Positions 50,030-58,365 of a DNA stretch of 64,000 nucleotides are shown piece after piece. Made by a program: the position numbers and the translations under genes. The DNA lies in assembly GCA_017938485.1 (NCBI GenBank), contig JAGBBM010000136.1, positions 37,036 to 101,035 on the forward strand, read 5' to 3'. Every line of letters starts with the position of its first letter. Positions within the stretch are counted from its first letter, which is position 1. The notes beneath the pieces are model-generated. The model had not been told where the DNA came from, made no database searches, and saw nothing but the letters and a program-made list of their open reading frames with translations. The DNA is from Lachnospiraceae bacterium. Its GTDB lineage: Bacteria; Bacillota; Clostridia; Lachnospirales; Lachnospiraceae.

Positions 50030-51695
50030 AAACATTGCTTTAATAGACGAGATAGATATCAGTTTTGAGGATAAGCTTAACATACTTACAGGAGAAACAG
50101 GAGCGGGAAAGTCAATCATAATTGGCTCTCTTGGAATATGTCTCGGAGGCAAATTTCAAAAGGAATTACTGAGAGATGAAGAAAAAGATGGCTTGGTAGA
50201 GCTTCTTTTTACTGTAGATAGCGAAGAGATAAATAATCAGCTTCTGGATATTGATGTGGATTCTGGTGATGAAAGAGAAATTCTTATTTCCAGAAGACTT
50301 AGTCCTAACGGAAGAACAATTAATAGAATAAATGACAACACAGTTACTACATCAAAGCTTAAAGAAGTTGCTGCAATTCTCATTGATTTACATGCCCAAC
50401 ACGAACAGCAGACACTACTTAAGGCATCCAAACACATGGATATTCTAGATAAGTTTGGTGGAGATACAATTCTAGAAAAAAGAAACAGTGTTGCAAAGCT
50501 CTATAAAGAGTATGTTGATATAGCTAGTAAGATTCGCGATAACTCTATGGATGAAGCTGAAAGGGTAAAGCAGGTAGATTACTTAAAGTATCGTATAGAT
50601 GAAATTAAGAATGCATCCTTAAAGGAAGGTGAGGATGAGGAATTAGAAAGCTTCTATAAGAAAGCTGTTAATTCAAAAGAAATTCTTGCCACCGCTGATA
50701 ATATATACAAGCTTACAGGCTACAACAGTCAGGATTCTGCAGCGGACTTCATTGGAAGAGCAGTGACTTTAATGGGTAGACTTACCGATTTGGATGGTGA
50801 TTTAGCCGGTACATATACCATACTTCAGGATGTGGATGGTATGTTAAATGATTTTAACAGAGAGTTAAACCAGTATATGAAGGATATGGAGTTTGATCCT
50901 CAAGAGTTTAACAGAGTAGAGGAACGTCTTAATCAGATTAATTCTTTAAAATCAAAATATGGCAGAACTATACCAGATATAAAGAATAATCTTTTGTCTT
51001 TTGAAACAGAGTATTCTAAGCTTCTTGACTATGAAGATTATATGAATGAGCTTCTTGATTCATTTAAAGAGGCGGAAGGTCGACTTAAAGAAGAGTGCGA
51101 CCAGTTAACAGCTTTGAGAAAAGATTTTGCAAAAGAGCTTTGCCAGTTGATAAAAAATTCTCTTGAAGAGCTTAATTTTATGAGTGTTGAGTTTGATATG
51201 GAGTTTAATAAGCTGGAAAAGTATTCACCATCTGGAAATGACGATGCATTTTTTGTTATATCAACTAACGTTGGTGAAAAGATGAGACCACTATATGAGG
51301 TTGCATCTGGAGGAGAATTGTCAAGAGTTATGCTTGCAATAAAGTCTTGTCTTGCCTACGCGGATGATACTCCGACCCTTATATTTGACGAAATTGATGT
51401 GGGTATAAGTGGTAGAACTGCTCAAAAGGTAGCGGAGAAAATGTCGGTTATAGCAAGAAAGCATCAGGTTATATGTATAACCCATCTTCCACAGATTGCG
51501 GCTATGGCGGATACCCATTATGTAATTGAAAAAAATGTGGAAAATAATAAAACTATAACCAATATAAGAAAGCTTACTAAAGCTGAAGAAATCCACGAAA
51601 TTGCTAGACTTTTAGGTGGTGCTAAGATAACTGAAGCCACAATTTTTTCTGCAAAAGAAATGAAAGGATTGGCAGATAGAGAAAAATTATACTGA
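50007..51695 (+). CDS. recN: DNA repair protein RecN (SMC-like ATPase)
   Basis: 562 residues: N-terminal ATPase half with MHIKNIALIDEIDI and Walker A TGETGAGKS near 29, a coiled-coil arm pair about 150-380, and the C-terminal half with signature ASGGELSRVMLAIK near 432 and Walker B PTLIFDEIDVGISG near 455. LIDLHAQHEQQTLL near 127 is a RecN hallmark. Acts early in double-strand break repair. GGAGAG seven bases before the ATG. Followed by a clear terminator. Confidence 0.96.
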   Translation: MLLNMHIKNIALIDEIDISFEDKLNILTGETGAGKSIIIGSLGICLGGKFQKELLRDEEKDGLVELLFTVDSEEINNQLLDIDVDSGDEREILISRRLSPNGRTINRINDNTVTTSKLKEVAAILIDLHAQHEQQTLLKASKHMDILDKFGGDTILEKRNSVAKLYKEYVDIASKIRDNSMDEAERVKQVDYLKYRIDEIKNASLKEGEDEELESFYKKAVNSKEILATADNIYKLTGYNSQDSAADFIGRAVTLMGRLTDLDGDLAGTYTILQDVDGMLNDFNRELNQYMKDMEFDPQEFNRVEERLNQINSLKSKYGRTIPDIKNNLLSFETEYSKLLDYEDYMNELLDSFKEAEGRLKEECDQLTALRKDFAKELCQLIKNSLEELNFMSVEFDMEFNKLEKYSPSGNDDAFFVISTNVGEKMRPLYEVASGGELSRVMLAIKSCLAYADDTPTLIFDEIDVGISGRTAQKVAEKMSVIARKHQVICITHLPQIAAMADTHYVIEKNVENNKTITNIRKLTKAEEIHEIARLLGGAKITEATIFSAKEMKGLADREKLY

Positions 51696-51722
51696 TTATT
51701 TATAAGTGATATTAAAGATACT

Positions 51723-51752
51723 AAGAGTACATTTTAAAAGTGTACTCTTTTT
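51723..51752 (+). terminator. Terminator after recN
   Basis: A 9-bp stem AAGAGTACA (51723-51731) with TGTACTCTT (51741-51749), then a T-run. It closes the asp23-to-recN run and isolates spoIVB. Confidence 0.9.
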
Positions 51753-51779
51753 ATTTTACCTTTTTGGAGGTGCAATATC

Positions 51780-52922
51780 ATGAAAAAAATATACAGATTT
51801 TTTTTGATTATAATCCTATTTTTTATAAGCTTTATCATATACCGAGAAATAGAGGAGGAATATGAATCAAGTAAAGGAATAAATCAAAGCGTTTTATCTG
51901 ATAATGGACTTTTTAACGGAAAAGAATACGCTTCTAGTGGAGGCATGAAGGATACCCAGTTGAACAATCCGGAAAGTTCAAATACTAATACCCAGGACAA
52001 GGTTAAGCTGGTTATTCCTTCTGGTGAACCCATAGGAATTTATGTTAAGACCGAAGGGGTTATGGTGATTGGTGTAACGGAAATAAAAAATCAAAGTGGT
52101 GTCAAAGAGTCACCTTGTCAGGGATTATTTATGCCAGGAGATTATATAGTTGGAGTTAACGGGGAAAAAATAAAAGATAAAAATGAACTGACCTCAATTA
52201 TAGAAGGTTCCCATGGTAAAGCTCTTTACATGGATGTTATACGAAATAATGAGAACATTACAGTTACAGTTACTCCTGTAAAAAGTCAAGGGAAGTATAT
52301 GCTGGGATTATGGGTAAAGGACGATATATCTGGAATAGGCACTATGACCTATATAGATGAGGATGGATTTGCTGCCCTAGGTCACAGTATAAATGATAAT
52401 GACACTGGAACAGTTATGTCTATTGCTGATGGGGCTATATATGAAACCACATTGATTAATATAGTGAAGTCAAATGGAGAAGTCCCAGGTAGACTGGAAG
52501 GTATTATTGATTATTCTAAGGAAAATATAATGGGAAGGGTGGTGGAAAATCATCAATATGGAATACGAGGATATATGACAGAAAATGGTGTTGACACTCT
52601 TGCCTATGGTGAGTGGATTCCTGTGGCAAAAAAGGAGGAAGCCTCAATTGGTGAAGGTTATATTTTGTCCTGTGTATCTGGGAAACCAGTGTTTTATAAG
52701 ATAGAAATCACAAGTGTAGATATAAGTTCATCCGCAGGGAATAAAGGTTTAGAGATAAAGATAGTGGATGAGAGACTTCTTGATATGACCAATGGTATAG
52801 TGCAGGGTATGAGTGGTACACCAATAATACAAAATGGCAAATTATTAGGTGCCATTACCCATGTGTTTGTCAAAGACTCCACAAGAGGTTATGGCACCTT
52901 TGTAGAAAATATGATGGAATAG
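51780..52922 (+). CDS. spoIVB: SpoIVB serine peptidase (S55 family)
   Basis: 380 residues: N-terminal signal/membrane segment (about 5-22), PDZ domain about 110-175 (LFMPGDYIVGVNGEKI), then the S55 protease with the His in FAALGHSINDND near 204 and the nucleophile in QGMSGTPIIQNG near 345, where Bacillus has GMSGSPI. In Bacillus it is made in the forespore and cuts SpoIVFA to start pro-SigK processing; that role is open here because SigK has no pro-sequence. TTGGAGGTG precedes the ATG. Confidence 0.94.
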   Translation: MKKIYRFFLIIILFFISFIIYREIEEEYESSKGINQSVLSDNGLFNGKEYASSGGMKDTQLNNPESSNTNTQDKVKLVIPSGEPIGIYVKTEGVMVIGVTEIKNQSGVKESPCQGLFMPGDYIVGVNGEKIKDKNELTSIIEGSHGKALYMDVIRNNENITVTVTPVKSQGKYMLGLWVKDDISGIGTMTYIDEDGFAALGHSINDNDTGTVMSIADGAIYETTLINIVKSNGEVPGRLEGIIDYSKENIMGRVVENHQYGIRGYMTENGVDTLAYGEWIPVAKKEEASIGEGYILSCVSGKPVFYKIEITSVDISSSAGNKGLEIKIVDERLLDMTNGIVQGMSGTPIIQNGKLLGAITHVFVKDSTRGYGTFVENMME

Positions 52923-52937
52923 TAGATGATAGTCGGA

Positions 52938-53873
52938 TTAAAGGGAGAAGAAATCTCTCACTTGTCCGGCTATTATATTCATAAGGTTAGTTCTAGCTTC
53001 GATACTTGCCCATCCGATATGAGGGGTAATTAGTAAACGTTCCTTGTCTTTTACCTCCAGCAATGGGTTATTAGGAGACATAGGCTCTATACAAAGCACA
53101 TCAAGCCCTGCTGCTGCAATCAGCTCTTCGTTAAGGGCTTTTGCTAAGTCTTTTTCGTTTATAATTGATCCTCTACCTAAATTCAGAAGAATGGCATTTT
53201 TCTTCATCTTTGAAAAGGCGGCATAATCCATAAGATTTTCTGTGTAATCATTTAATGGTGCATGGATTGAAAGTATATCTGACTGGCTTAAAATTGTATC
53301 AAAGTCAACCTGTGTATAACCTTCCTGTGGAGTGGCACCGGAAGCAGAGTAGTAAATTACTTTTGCACCAAAAAGTGTTGATATGTTGGCAACTCGTCTG
53401 CCGATGGCTCCAAGACCAATGATTCCAACAGTCTTACCCTGTAACTGATTGAATTTTTTGTCGAAATGTGTGAATAAGGTATCGTTAATATAGTTCCCAG
53501 CTTTCACATAATTATCATAATAGCTTAGATGCTCCATGAGATAAAAGAGCATTGCAAAGGTATGTTGAGCTACAGATTCAGTTGAGTACCCAGCTACATT
53601 TCGCCAAGCAATATGTCTTTTTTCAAGGTAATCTTTATCTAGATTATTTGTTCCTGTGGCTGTAACACAAACAAGCTTCAAATTTTTTGCCGTCCCAATA
53701 GTTTCTTCATTTATAGGGACCTTATTGATAATCAAGACATCTGCATCTTCAACTCGAGATGGAGCCTCTTCTTTTGTTGTAAATCCATATTCGGTTACAT
53801 CGCCTAGTTTATAAAACTCGGATAAATCTATATCGTTTCCTATGGTTTGTCTGTCTAAAAAGACAATTTTCAT
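52938..53873 (-). CDS. D-isomer-specific 2-hydroxyacid dehydrogenase
   Basis: 311 residues of the NAD-dependent D-2-hydroxyacid dehydrogenase family (glycerate dehydrogenase/hydroxypyruvate reductase-like). Rossmann motif VGIIGLGAIGRRVA near 146, catalytic Arg in LLNLGRGSIINE near 233, Glu in LDVLCIEPM and the His in ITPHIGWAS near 286. The ATG at 53873 has GAGGT seven bases upstream; a GTG at 53882 overlaps that site. It interrupts the usual spoIVB-spo0A adjacency on the opposite strand. Substrate not assignable. Confidence 0.88.
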   Translation of the reverse strand: MKIVFLDRQTIGNDIDLSEFYKLGDVTEYGFTTKEEAPSRVEDADVLIINKVPINEETIGTAKNLKLVCVTATGTNNLDKDYLEKRHIAWRNVAGYSTESVAQHTFAMLFYLMEHLSYYDNYVKAGNYINDTLFTHFDKKFNQLQGKTVGIIGLGAIGRRVANISTLFGAKVIYYSASGATPQEGYTQVDFDTILSQSDILSIHAPLNDYTENLMDYAAFSKMKKNAILLNLGRGSIINEKDLAKALNEELIAAAGLDVLCIEPMSPNNPLLEVKDKERLLITPHIGWASIEARTNLMNIIAGQVRDFFSL

Positions 53874-53904
53874 ATTATGCACCTCACTTATTATAAAAAA
53901 GTAT

Positions 53905-53942
53905 CACTATAACATTATATATCATAGTGTTTTACTACACAA
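53905..53942 (-). promoter_or_regulatory. Promoter of the dehydrogenase gene with an overlapping inverted repeat
   Basis: On the minus strand TTGTGT (53942-53937), a 17-base spacer and TATAAT (53919-53914). CACTAT (53905-53910) and ATAGTG (53924-53929) flank the -10 box as an inverted repeat, a possible operator. Confidence 0.5.
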
Positions 53943-53976
53943 TCCAGCTTTTAAATTATATCTATAAAATGCCCTC

Positions 53977-54046
53977 TTCGACATAAAAAAACATTTTACT
54001 ATCCATAGAAAAATGTTGAAAAATGCTGTCATATTTTACTGTCAAA
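53977..54046. promoter_or_regulatory. 0A-box-like sites upstream of the first spo0A
   Basis: TTCGACA at 53977-53983 is the complement of a perfect TGTCGAA 0A box; TGTCAAA at 54040-54046 differs by one base. They lie 83 and 20 bases upstream of the -35 element, suggesting Spo0A autoregulation. Confidence 0.45.
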
Positions 54047-54065
54047 ACTTGCGTACTGTTTGATA

Positions 54066-54094
54066 TTGCTCTGGAAAAAACAGGAATATATAAT
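54066..54094 (+). promoter_or_regulatory. Predicted SigA promoter of the first spo0A
   Basis: TTGCTC at 54066-54071, a 17-base spacer and TATAAT at 54089-54094, 54 bases before the ATG. No convincing SigH promoter was found here. Confidence 0.5.
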
Positions 54095-54148
54095 GACATA
54101 AAACACTTGATTAAAACAAAAAACAAAGTGTTAAAGAAGGAGGATAGT

Positions 54149-54943
54149 ATGAAGAAAAAGGTACTTATCGTAAAGCACGACATAAAATCTGCAAAAGATA
54201 TAAAAAGAGAATTAAACAACAAAACAGGAGTAGAGATATGCGATATTCAAAATGATGGTGAAATGGCTATTGGGTCTATAAAAAGATATAATCCCGACCT
54301 AATTATGTTGGATTTACTTTTACCCAATAAAGATGGAATTCAAGTATTAGAAGAAGTAAATTTATGGGGAGATAAAGGATATAGATTTATAGTGAGAGCT
54401 AATCATAGCCAGATAAAATTCTTAGACAAGGTCCTTAGAGGAAAACTAAATAATATTTTAGTTTATGTGGTAGAAGAGAGTAAAGAAGATGTAAGCTTGT
54501 GGGAATGTATGCAGGAAGTATTCAAAGATAAAAGTAAGGATTTATACATATATAAAAGCGATGAGAATGGTGTAGAAAGCAGAAGCAAGCTGGAAGTTAT
54601 GGTTACTAGTATAATTCATGAAATGGGAGTGCCTGCCCATATCAAAGGTTATCAATATTTGAGAACTTCCATTATTATGGCGGTTGAAGATATGGACATA
54701 CTCAATTCAATTACTAAGCAACTGTATCCATCAATAGCTAAGGAGTATGAAACTACACCTTCTAGAGTGGAAAGAGCTATAAGACATGCCATAGAGGTTG
54801 CCTGGGGTAGAGGTAAGGCAGATACTATATATGAACTTTTTGGGTATAGTATTAATTCTGGCAAAACAAAACCTACAAATTCCGAATTTATAGCACTTAT
54901 TGCAGATAAAATACGATTAGACGCAAAAAATAAAAGTGCATAA
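54149..54943 (+). CDS. Spo0A paralogue with degenerate receiver domain
   Basis: 264 residues. Residues 159-258 are a full Spo0A effector domain ([53 protein letters not shown]). The receiver (1-120) keeps the phosphorylatable Asp ([11 protein letters not shown], Asp55) but has Lys9 and His10 where Spo0A has the Mg-binding Asp pair, Arg83 at the conserved Thr position and no Lys at the switch position. It may therefore not be phosphorylated normally. The ATG at 54149 with AAGGAGG is clear; upstream extension to 54023 is rejected. A second Spo0A follows 88 bases later with its own promoter. Confidence 0.87.
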   Translation: MKKKVLIVKHDIKSAKDIKRELNNKTGVEICDIQNDGEMAIGSIKRYNPDLIMLDLLLPNKDGIQVLEEVNLWGDKGYRFIVRANHSQIKFLDKVLRGKLNNILVYVVEESKEDVSLWECMQEVFKDKSKDLYIYKSDENGVESRSKLEVMVTSIIHEMGVPAHIKGYQYLRTSIIMAVEDMDILNSITKQLYPSIAKEYETTPSRVERAIRHAIEVAWGRGKADTIYELFGYSINSGKTKPTNSEFIALIADKIRLDAKNKSA

Positions 54944-54947
54944 ATGC

Positions 54948-54976
54948 TTGACAATGGTATGAGTAGAATATATTAT
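54948..54976 (+). promoter_or_regulatory. Consensus SigA promoter of the second spo0A
   Basis: Perfect TTGACA at 54948-54953, a 17-base spacer and TATTAT at 54971-54976, beginning four bases after the stop of the first spo0A. Confidence 0.75.
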
Positions 54977-55009
54977 ATTCCGTATTATGGTTTAAGATTG
55001 ATACGGAAT
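54977..55009. promoter_or_regulatory. 9-bp inverted repeat at the start point of the second spo0A
   Basis: ATTCCGTAT (54977-54985) and ATACGGAAT (55001-55009), perfectly complementary, 15 bases apart. The left arm directly follows the -10 box, so it covers the transcription start; an operator is more likely than an RNA stem. Confidence 0.65.
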
Positions 55010-55031
55010 TGTAGCAAAAGGAGATAGAATT

Positions 55032-55817
55032 ATGATGGAACAAACAGTTCAGATTGTAATTGGCGATTCAGGCTACGAGCTGCTATCAAAACAATTACAA
55101 ACTTATTATGGACAAGGACTTAATGTTGTAGCTGGCACAGAAGATGGTAAAAGGTTATATGAATTGGTTGAGCAATATAAACCTCAAGTTCTTTTGATTG
55201 ATGTTTTCCTAACCAATATTGATGGGTTAGAGGTTGTGGAAATGATTAGAGAAAATGAGGATTTATCAGCAACTAGAATCATTTTTTATACATCTGTAAG
55301 TTCAAAGCGAATAAGTAATATGGCGTTTGCATTAGGGGCAGATTACTATATTATGAAGCCTTGTGGGTCAGAAATACTTGCAAAGAGGATTATTCAGATT
55401 TCAGGAGATTTTGATTCTGGCAAGCCGGTTCAAGAGGAAGCTCTAGCAAAAGCGCCTATTATGTCCATAGAAAACGATGTGACTGAGATTATAAGGGAGA
55501 TAGGTATTCCAGCTCACATTAAAGGATATCAGTATATTCGTGAAGGTATAATTATGGCGATAAATGACATAAATATGCTTAATTATATCACAAAATTATT
55601 ATATCCTAGTATTGCGAAAAAGTATAAAACAACTTCTAGCAGTGTTGAACGTGCCATACGACACGCCATAGAAGTGGCATGGGGAAGAGGGAAAATAGAA
55701 GTAATTGAGGATATGTTTGGTTACACTGTAAGTGCAGGTAAGGGGAAACCTACTAATTCGGAGTTTATAGCTCTTATTGCTGATAAGCTTAGAATTCAGT
55801 ACAAAATGCACGCATAA
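55032..55817 (+). CDS. spo0A: Stage 0 sporulation protein A (near-canonical receiver)
   Basis: 261 residues. Receiver with one of the acidic pair (Asp12; the second is Ser13), the phospho-acceptor Asp57 in [12 protein letters not shown], the conserved Thr in FYTSVSS and the Lys in YYIMKPCG, so phosphorylation is plausible. Effector domain [15 protein letters not shown] to [10 protein letters not shown]. In the recognition helix it reads [18 protein letters not shown]: the first Arg of the usual SRVERAIRH is Ser. Master regulator of sporulation entry by family. GGAGA eight bases before the ATG. Confidence 0.92.
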   Translation: MMEQTVQIVIGDSGYELLSKQLQTYYGQGLNVVAGTEDGKRLYELVEQYKPQVLLIDVFLTNIDGLEVVEMIRENEDLSATRIIFYTSVSSKRISNMAFALGADYYIMKPCGSEILAKRIIQISGDFDSGKPVQEEALAKAPIMSIENDVTEIIREIGIPAHIKGYQYIREGIIMAINDINMLNYITKLLYPSIAKKYKTTSSSVERAIRHAIEVAWGRGKIEVIEDMFGYTVSAGKGKPTNSEFIALIADKLRIQYKMHA

Positions 55818-55852
55818 TTAACATTTTAAGCATATTTTATTAAAATAATGGT

Positions 55853-55885
55853 TGACGAATAAGAATTCCTAAAATAAAATATAAT
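55853..55885 (+). promoter_or_regulatory. 0A-box match and -10-like box upstream of the basic repeat protein
   Basis: TGACGAA at 55853-55859 fits the TGNCGAA 0A-box consensus; TATAAT is at 55880-55885. The TTGACG before it is 22 bases from the -10, too far for a normal SigA promoter, so an activator-assisted promoter is possible. Confidence 0.35.
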
Positions 55886-55925
55886 GGTTAAGATAATTTT
55901 CTTATATTTAGGAGGAGACAAAGTC

Positions 55926-56435
55926 GTGGTAACCCAAGGCACATATGAGAGCGGTTCCAATAAGAACAAAGCAAGATCTGCTAATGAGTCCAGAAATAAT
56001 GGTTCTGGTCGTAAGTTTTCAAAGCCTAATGGCAATCATTCAGGAGGGGGAGCTAAACCTAATCGTTTTGAAGGTGGTAGACCTAATAGACCAGATAGAC
56101 CAGATAGACCGGATAGGCCAGAGCGTTCCGATAGATCAAGGGGCTATAACAGCGCACCTAGATTTTCTGGTAAGGATGAAGATGATGAGGATAATTCAAG
56201 AAGAAGTAGACCTTCTAAGCCAAAAGAGAGCAAGCCTTCTGTAGCTATTCCTGATAAGAATAAAACTATGCTTCGTTTGGAGAAAGAGCAAAAGAGCATC
56301 AAGAAGAAGCAACAGACTAAGAAGAAGGAAAGCAATAGACCTCAGCCAAAAGTAAAACGTGCAAATAATGTTAATTACACTCGTAATTATGCAAATGGCG
56401 ATTATGATGATTACGATGAATATTATGATTTCTAA
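55926..56435 (+). CDS. Low-complexity basic protein with RPD repeats and acidic tail, unknown function
   Basis: 169 residues, not recognised. Predicted disordered: Asn/Ser/Gly-rich start, an Arg-Pro-Asp repeat (NRPDRPDRPDRPERSDRS, residues about 54-71) encoded by tandem 9-base units, a KEDEDDE patch, a Lys-rich helix (LRLEKEQKSIKKKQQTKKKE) and a Tyr/Asp tail (YDDYDEYYDF). The composition suggests nucleic-acid binding or a partner-binding tether. The GTG at 55926 is favoured because AGGAGG ends seven bases before it; the ATG at 55884 would put that site inside the gene. No signal peptide. Confidence 0.6.
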   Translation: MVTQGTYESGSNKNKARSANESRNNGSGRKFSKPNGNHSGGGAKPNRFEGGRPNRPDRPDRPDRPERSDRSRGYNSAPRFSGKDEDDEDNSRRSRPSKPKESKPSVAIPDKNKTMLRLEKEQKSIKKKQQTKKKESNRPQPKVKRANNVNYTRNYANGDYDDYDEYYDF

Positions 56436-56438
56436 ATA

Positions 56439-56471
56439 AAAAAAATGGAGCGTTATACACTCCATTTTTTT
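56439..56471. terminator. Bidirectional terminator
   Basis: Seven A, TGGAG, nine-base loop, CTCCA, seven T: symmetrical, between the convergent basic-protein gene and the DUF6465-like gene. Confidence 0.9.
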
Positions 56472-56477
56472 ATTTTA

Positions 56478-56678
56478 TTAATCAATTGAAAAGCTACCAG
56501 TTTCGTCATCATTAAATACGTAGTAAGCCATATTTTCTTCTGGCTTAACATATAAGTTTAATGACTTTAAGTCAGCTGCCTTATGTCCAGCTTTAGTCCA
56601 GATTGCCTTTGCTTCCTTAACTAAAGTAGCTTCATCAATCTGCTTGCCATAGTATTCTATGTAGAATGTTGACTTCAT
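56478..56678 (-). CDS. Small DUF6465-like protein
   Basis: 66 residues: FYIEYYGKQIDEATLVKEA, then LNLYVKPEENMAYYVFND and GSFSID. The YxKPEExxAYYVxN pattern is that of small Lachnospiraceae proteins annotated DUF6465; function unknown. Usually this domain has a Lys/Ala-rich N-terminal extension, absent here. Soluble, single alpha-beta domain. Start ATG at 56678 with AGGAGGTG upstream on the minus strand. Confidence 0.7.
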   Translation of the reverse strand: MKSTFYIEYYGKQIDEATLVKEAKAIWTKAGHKAADLKSLNLYVKPEENMAYYVFNDDETGSFSID

Positions 56679-56772
56679 TGTATCACCTCCTCATAAAAAC
56701 AAAAACCTCATAAGCATATTAATCATATAACAGAAATAAGAAAAATGCAAGTAAGAAGCTTTTCTAAAATTC

Positions 56773-56801
56773 TTGTTTCTTCAATTAATATATGTTATTA
56801 T
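56773..56801 (+). promoter_or_regulatory. Predicted promoter for the acidic membrane protein gene
   Basis: TTGTTT at 56773-56778, a 17-base spacer and TATTAT at 56796-56801, 63 bases before the ATG. Confidence 0.4.
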
Positions 56802-56864
56802 TATAACAATTATGTTTACGTATTATATTTAGTTTCTAGAAGATAAGTTTTATTGGAGGTAGCC

Positions 56865-58364
56865 ATGGATGAAAATTATCTTGATAGCCTGTTAAGTGGC
56901 GTATCAACAGATAAAAAACCAAATAAAAGTTTTGACAATGAAGTTAATATGGATGCCGGTATAGATATTGATTTGACTGATTTAGATGACATATCCTTGG
57001 ACGAGCTAGATGAATTAGACAGCTTAGAGTTAGGGGATTTGGATATAGATGATATAGATTTTGATGATGTTGATGTAACAAATATTAATCCAGACAATAA
57101 TATTGCATCTAAAAATGAGCCTGTTGAGGATGATGATTTCAGCCTTGAGGATTTGCTTCAGGAAGAGGAAGCTATTCCTGTTACTGAAGAGAGTGAGACA
57201 GAGGAATTTGATTTAGATTCATTGTTTTCTGAGGATAATAATATTCCAAAGGAAGAAGAAGTAGCAAAAGAGTTGGATTTTGATTCTATGTTTTCTGAAT
57301 TGTCGGCGGAGGCAGACGATGTAGGTAAGGGATTTGATTTTGGTGCCTTAGACGAGGGCGGTTCATCAAATATAGACATAGATGACCTTTTCTCTGCCCT
57401 TGGTATTGAAGATGAGGATTCTGACAAGGATAGTGAAAGCAGTGAAGATGATTTTGCTGGAAATAATGACTTTGATGCACTATTTAACAGTACCCCAGAA
57501 CCAAATATCGAGGATGAACTTGCTGATATTTTAGATATAGATGATGTTGGTTCCGGTGCTAAGGCAAAGAAAAAGGCTACAGCAAACAAGAAGAAGTCTT
57601 TTTCGGAGATTATTTTTGGCGAGCCGGATGAAGATGACTTAGAAGAAGAAATTCTCTATCAACAAAAGAAAGCAGCAAAAAAGGAAAAAAAGGCGCAAAA
57701 GAAATCTGAGCGAGAAGAAAAACTTGCAGCCAAGAAAGAGGCTGATGACCAAAAAAAACAGGCAAGTAGAGCAAAGGAACAGCTTAAGCTTAAGAAGAAA
57801 AAAGACAAAGAGGCTGCCCTTCTTGCGGAACTTGAAGCTGAAAAGAACGAGAAGAAGGTTTCTAATTTGACTGTCGTTATAGTTTTTGTTATATTTGCCG
57901 CTTTGGCAGTAGTTGTGATATTAGGAACCCAAGAATTTGACTATAGACAGGTTATAAAAAAGGCGACTGATTATTTTGAAAGAGATAGATATAGTCTTGC
58001 ATATGATGAGGTTGCAGGTGTAGATGTAAAAGAGGAAGATGAAGAGTTGCGAGATAGAATATATACAGTTATGTATGTAGAAAGACTCTACGAATCCTAT
58101 GAGAATAACATGTCTATGGGTAGACCGGATAAGGCATTAGATGCCCTTTTGCGTGGCCTTGAAAAATATGACGTTCATTATGCAGAGGCAGTTGAGTTAG
58201 ATATCGTTGAAGATATTGATTTGTGTAAGGAAAAAATCGTTTTAGCCTTATCTGCGGAGTTTGGTTTAACAGAGGCGGAAGCCTACGCTATTATGGAATT
58301 GGAAGGTCAGGCATATACACAGGCATTAATTGAATACAGTGGAGATGTGGAAGCAGGAGAGTAG
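56865..58364 (+). CDS. Acidic coiled-coil membrane protein of unknown function
   Basis: 499 residues. Residues 1-235 are very acidic with repeated LD/ID/DL units (DLDDISLDELDELDS; FDLDSLFSED; FDFDSMFSEL; FDALFNS). Then a Lys/Ala/Glu coiled coil about 260-325, one membrane helix about 335-355 and an outer helical domain of about 145 residues with a TPR-like look (RPDKALDALLRGLEKYDVHY). The repeated F-D-x-L/M-F motif may be short docking peptides. GGAGG precedes the ATG at 56865. It overlaps nothing and is one base before hisH. No family recognised. Confidence 0.7.
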   Translation: MDENYLDSLLSGVSTDKKPNKSFDNEVNMDAGIDIDLTDLDDISLDELDELDSLELGDLDIDDIDFDDVDVTNINPDNNIASKNEPVEDDDFSLEDLLQEEEAIPVTEESETEEFDLDSLFSEDNNIPKEEEVAKELDFDSMFSELSAEADDVGKGFDFGALDEGGSSNIDIDDLFSALGIEDEDSDKDSESSEDDFAGNNDFDALFNSTPEPNIEDELADILDIDDVGSGAKAKKKATANKKKSFSEIIFGEPDEDDLEEEILYQQKKAAKKEKKAQKKSEREEKLAAKKEADDQKKQASRAKEQLKLKKKKDKEAALLAELEAEKNEKKVSNLTVVIVFVIFAALAVVVILGTQEFDYRQVIKKATDYFERDRYSLAYDEVAGVDVKEEDEELRDRIYTVMYVERLYESYENNMSMGRPDKALDALLRGLEKYDVHYAEAVELDIVEDIDLCKEKIVLALSAEFGLTEAEAYAIMELEGQAYTQALIEYSGDVEAGE

Positions 58365-58365
58365 T

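Noticed and set aside
51696-51722. SigF/SigG promoter for spoIVB (GATACTA at 51716-51722)
   Set aside because: It lies ahead of the recN terminator and no suitable -35 is present at the right distance.
57158-57589. 143-codon minus-strand Ser-rich frame
   Set aside because: It is the complement of the Asp/Glu-rich repeats of the acidic membrane protein; Ser codons arise from GAT/GAG-rich sense sequence.
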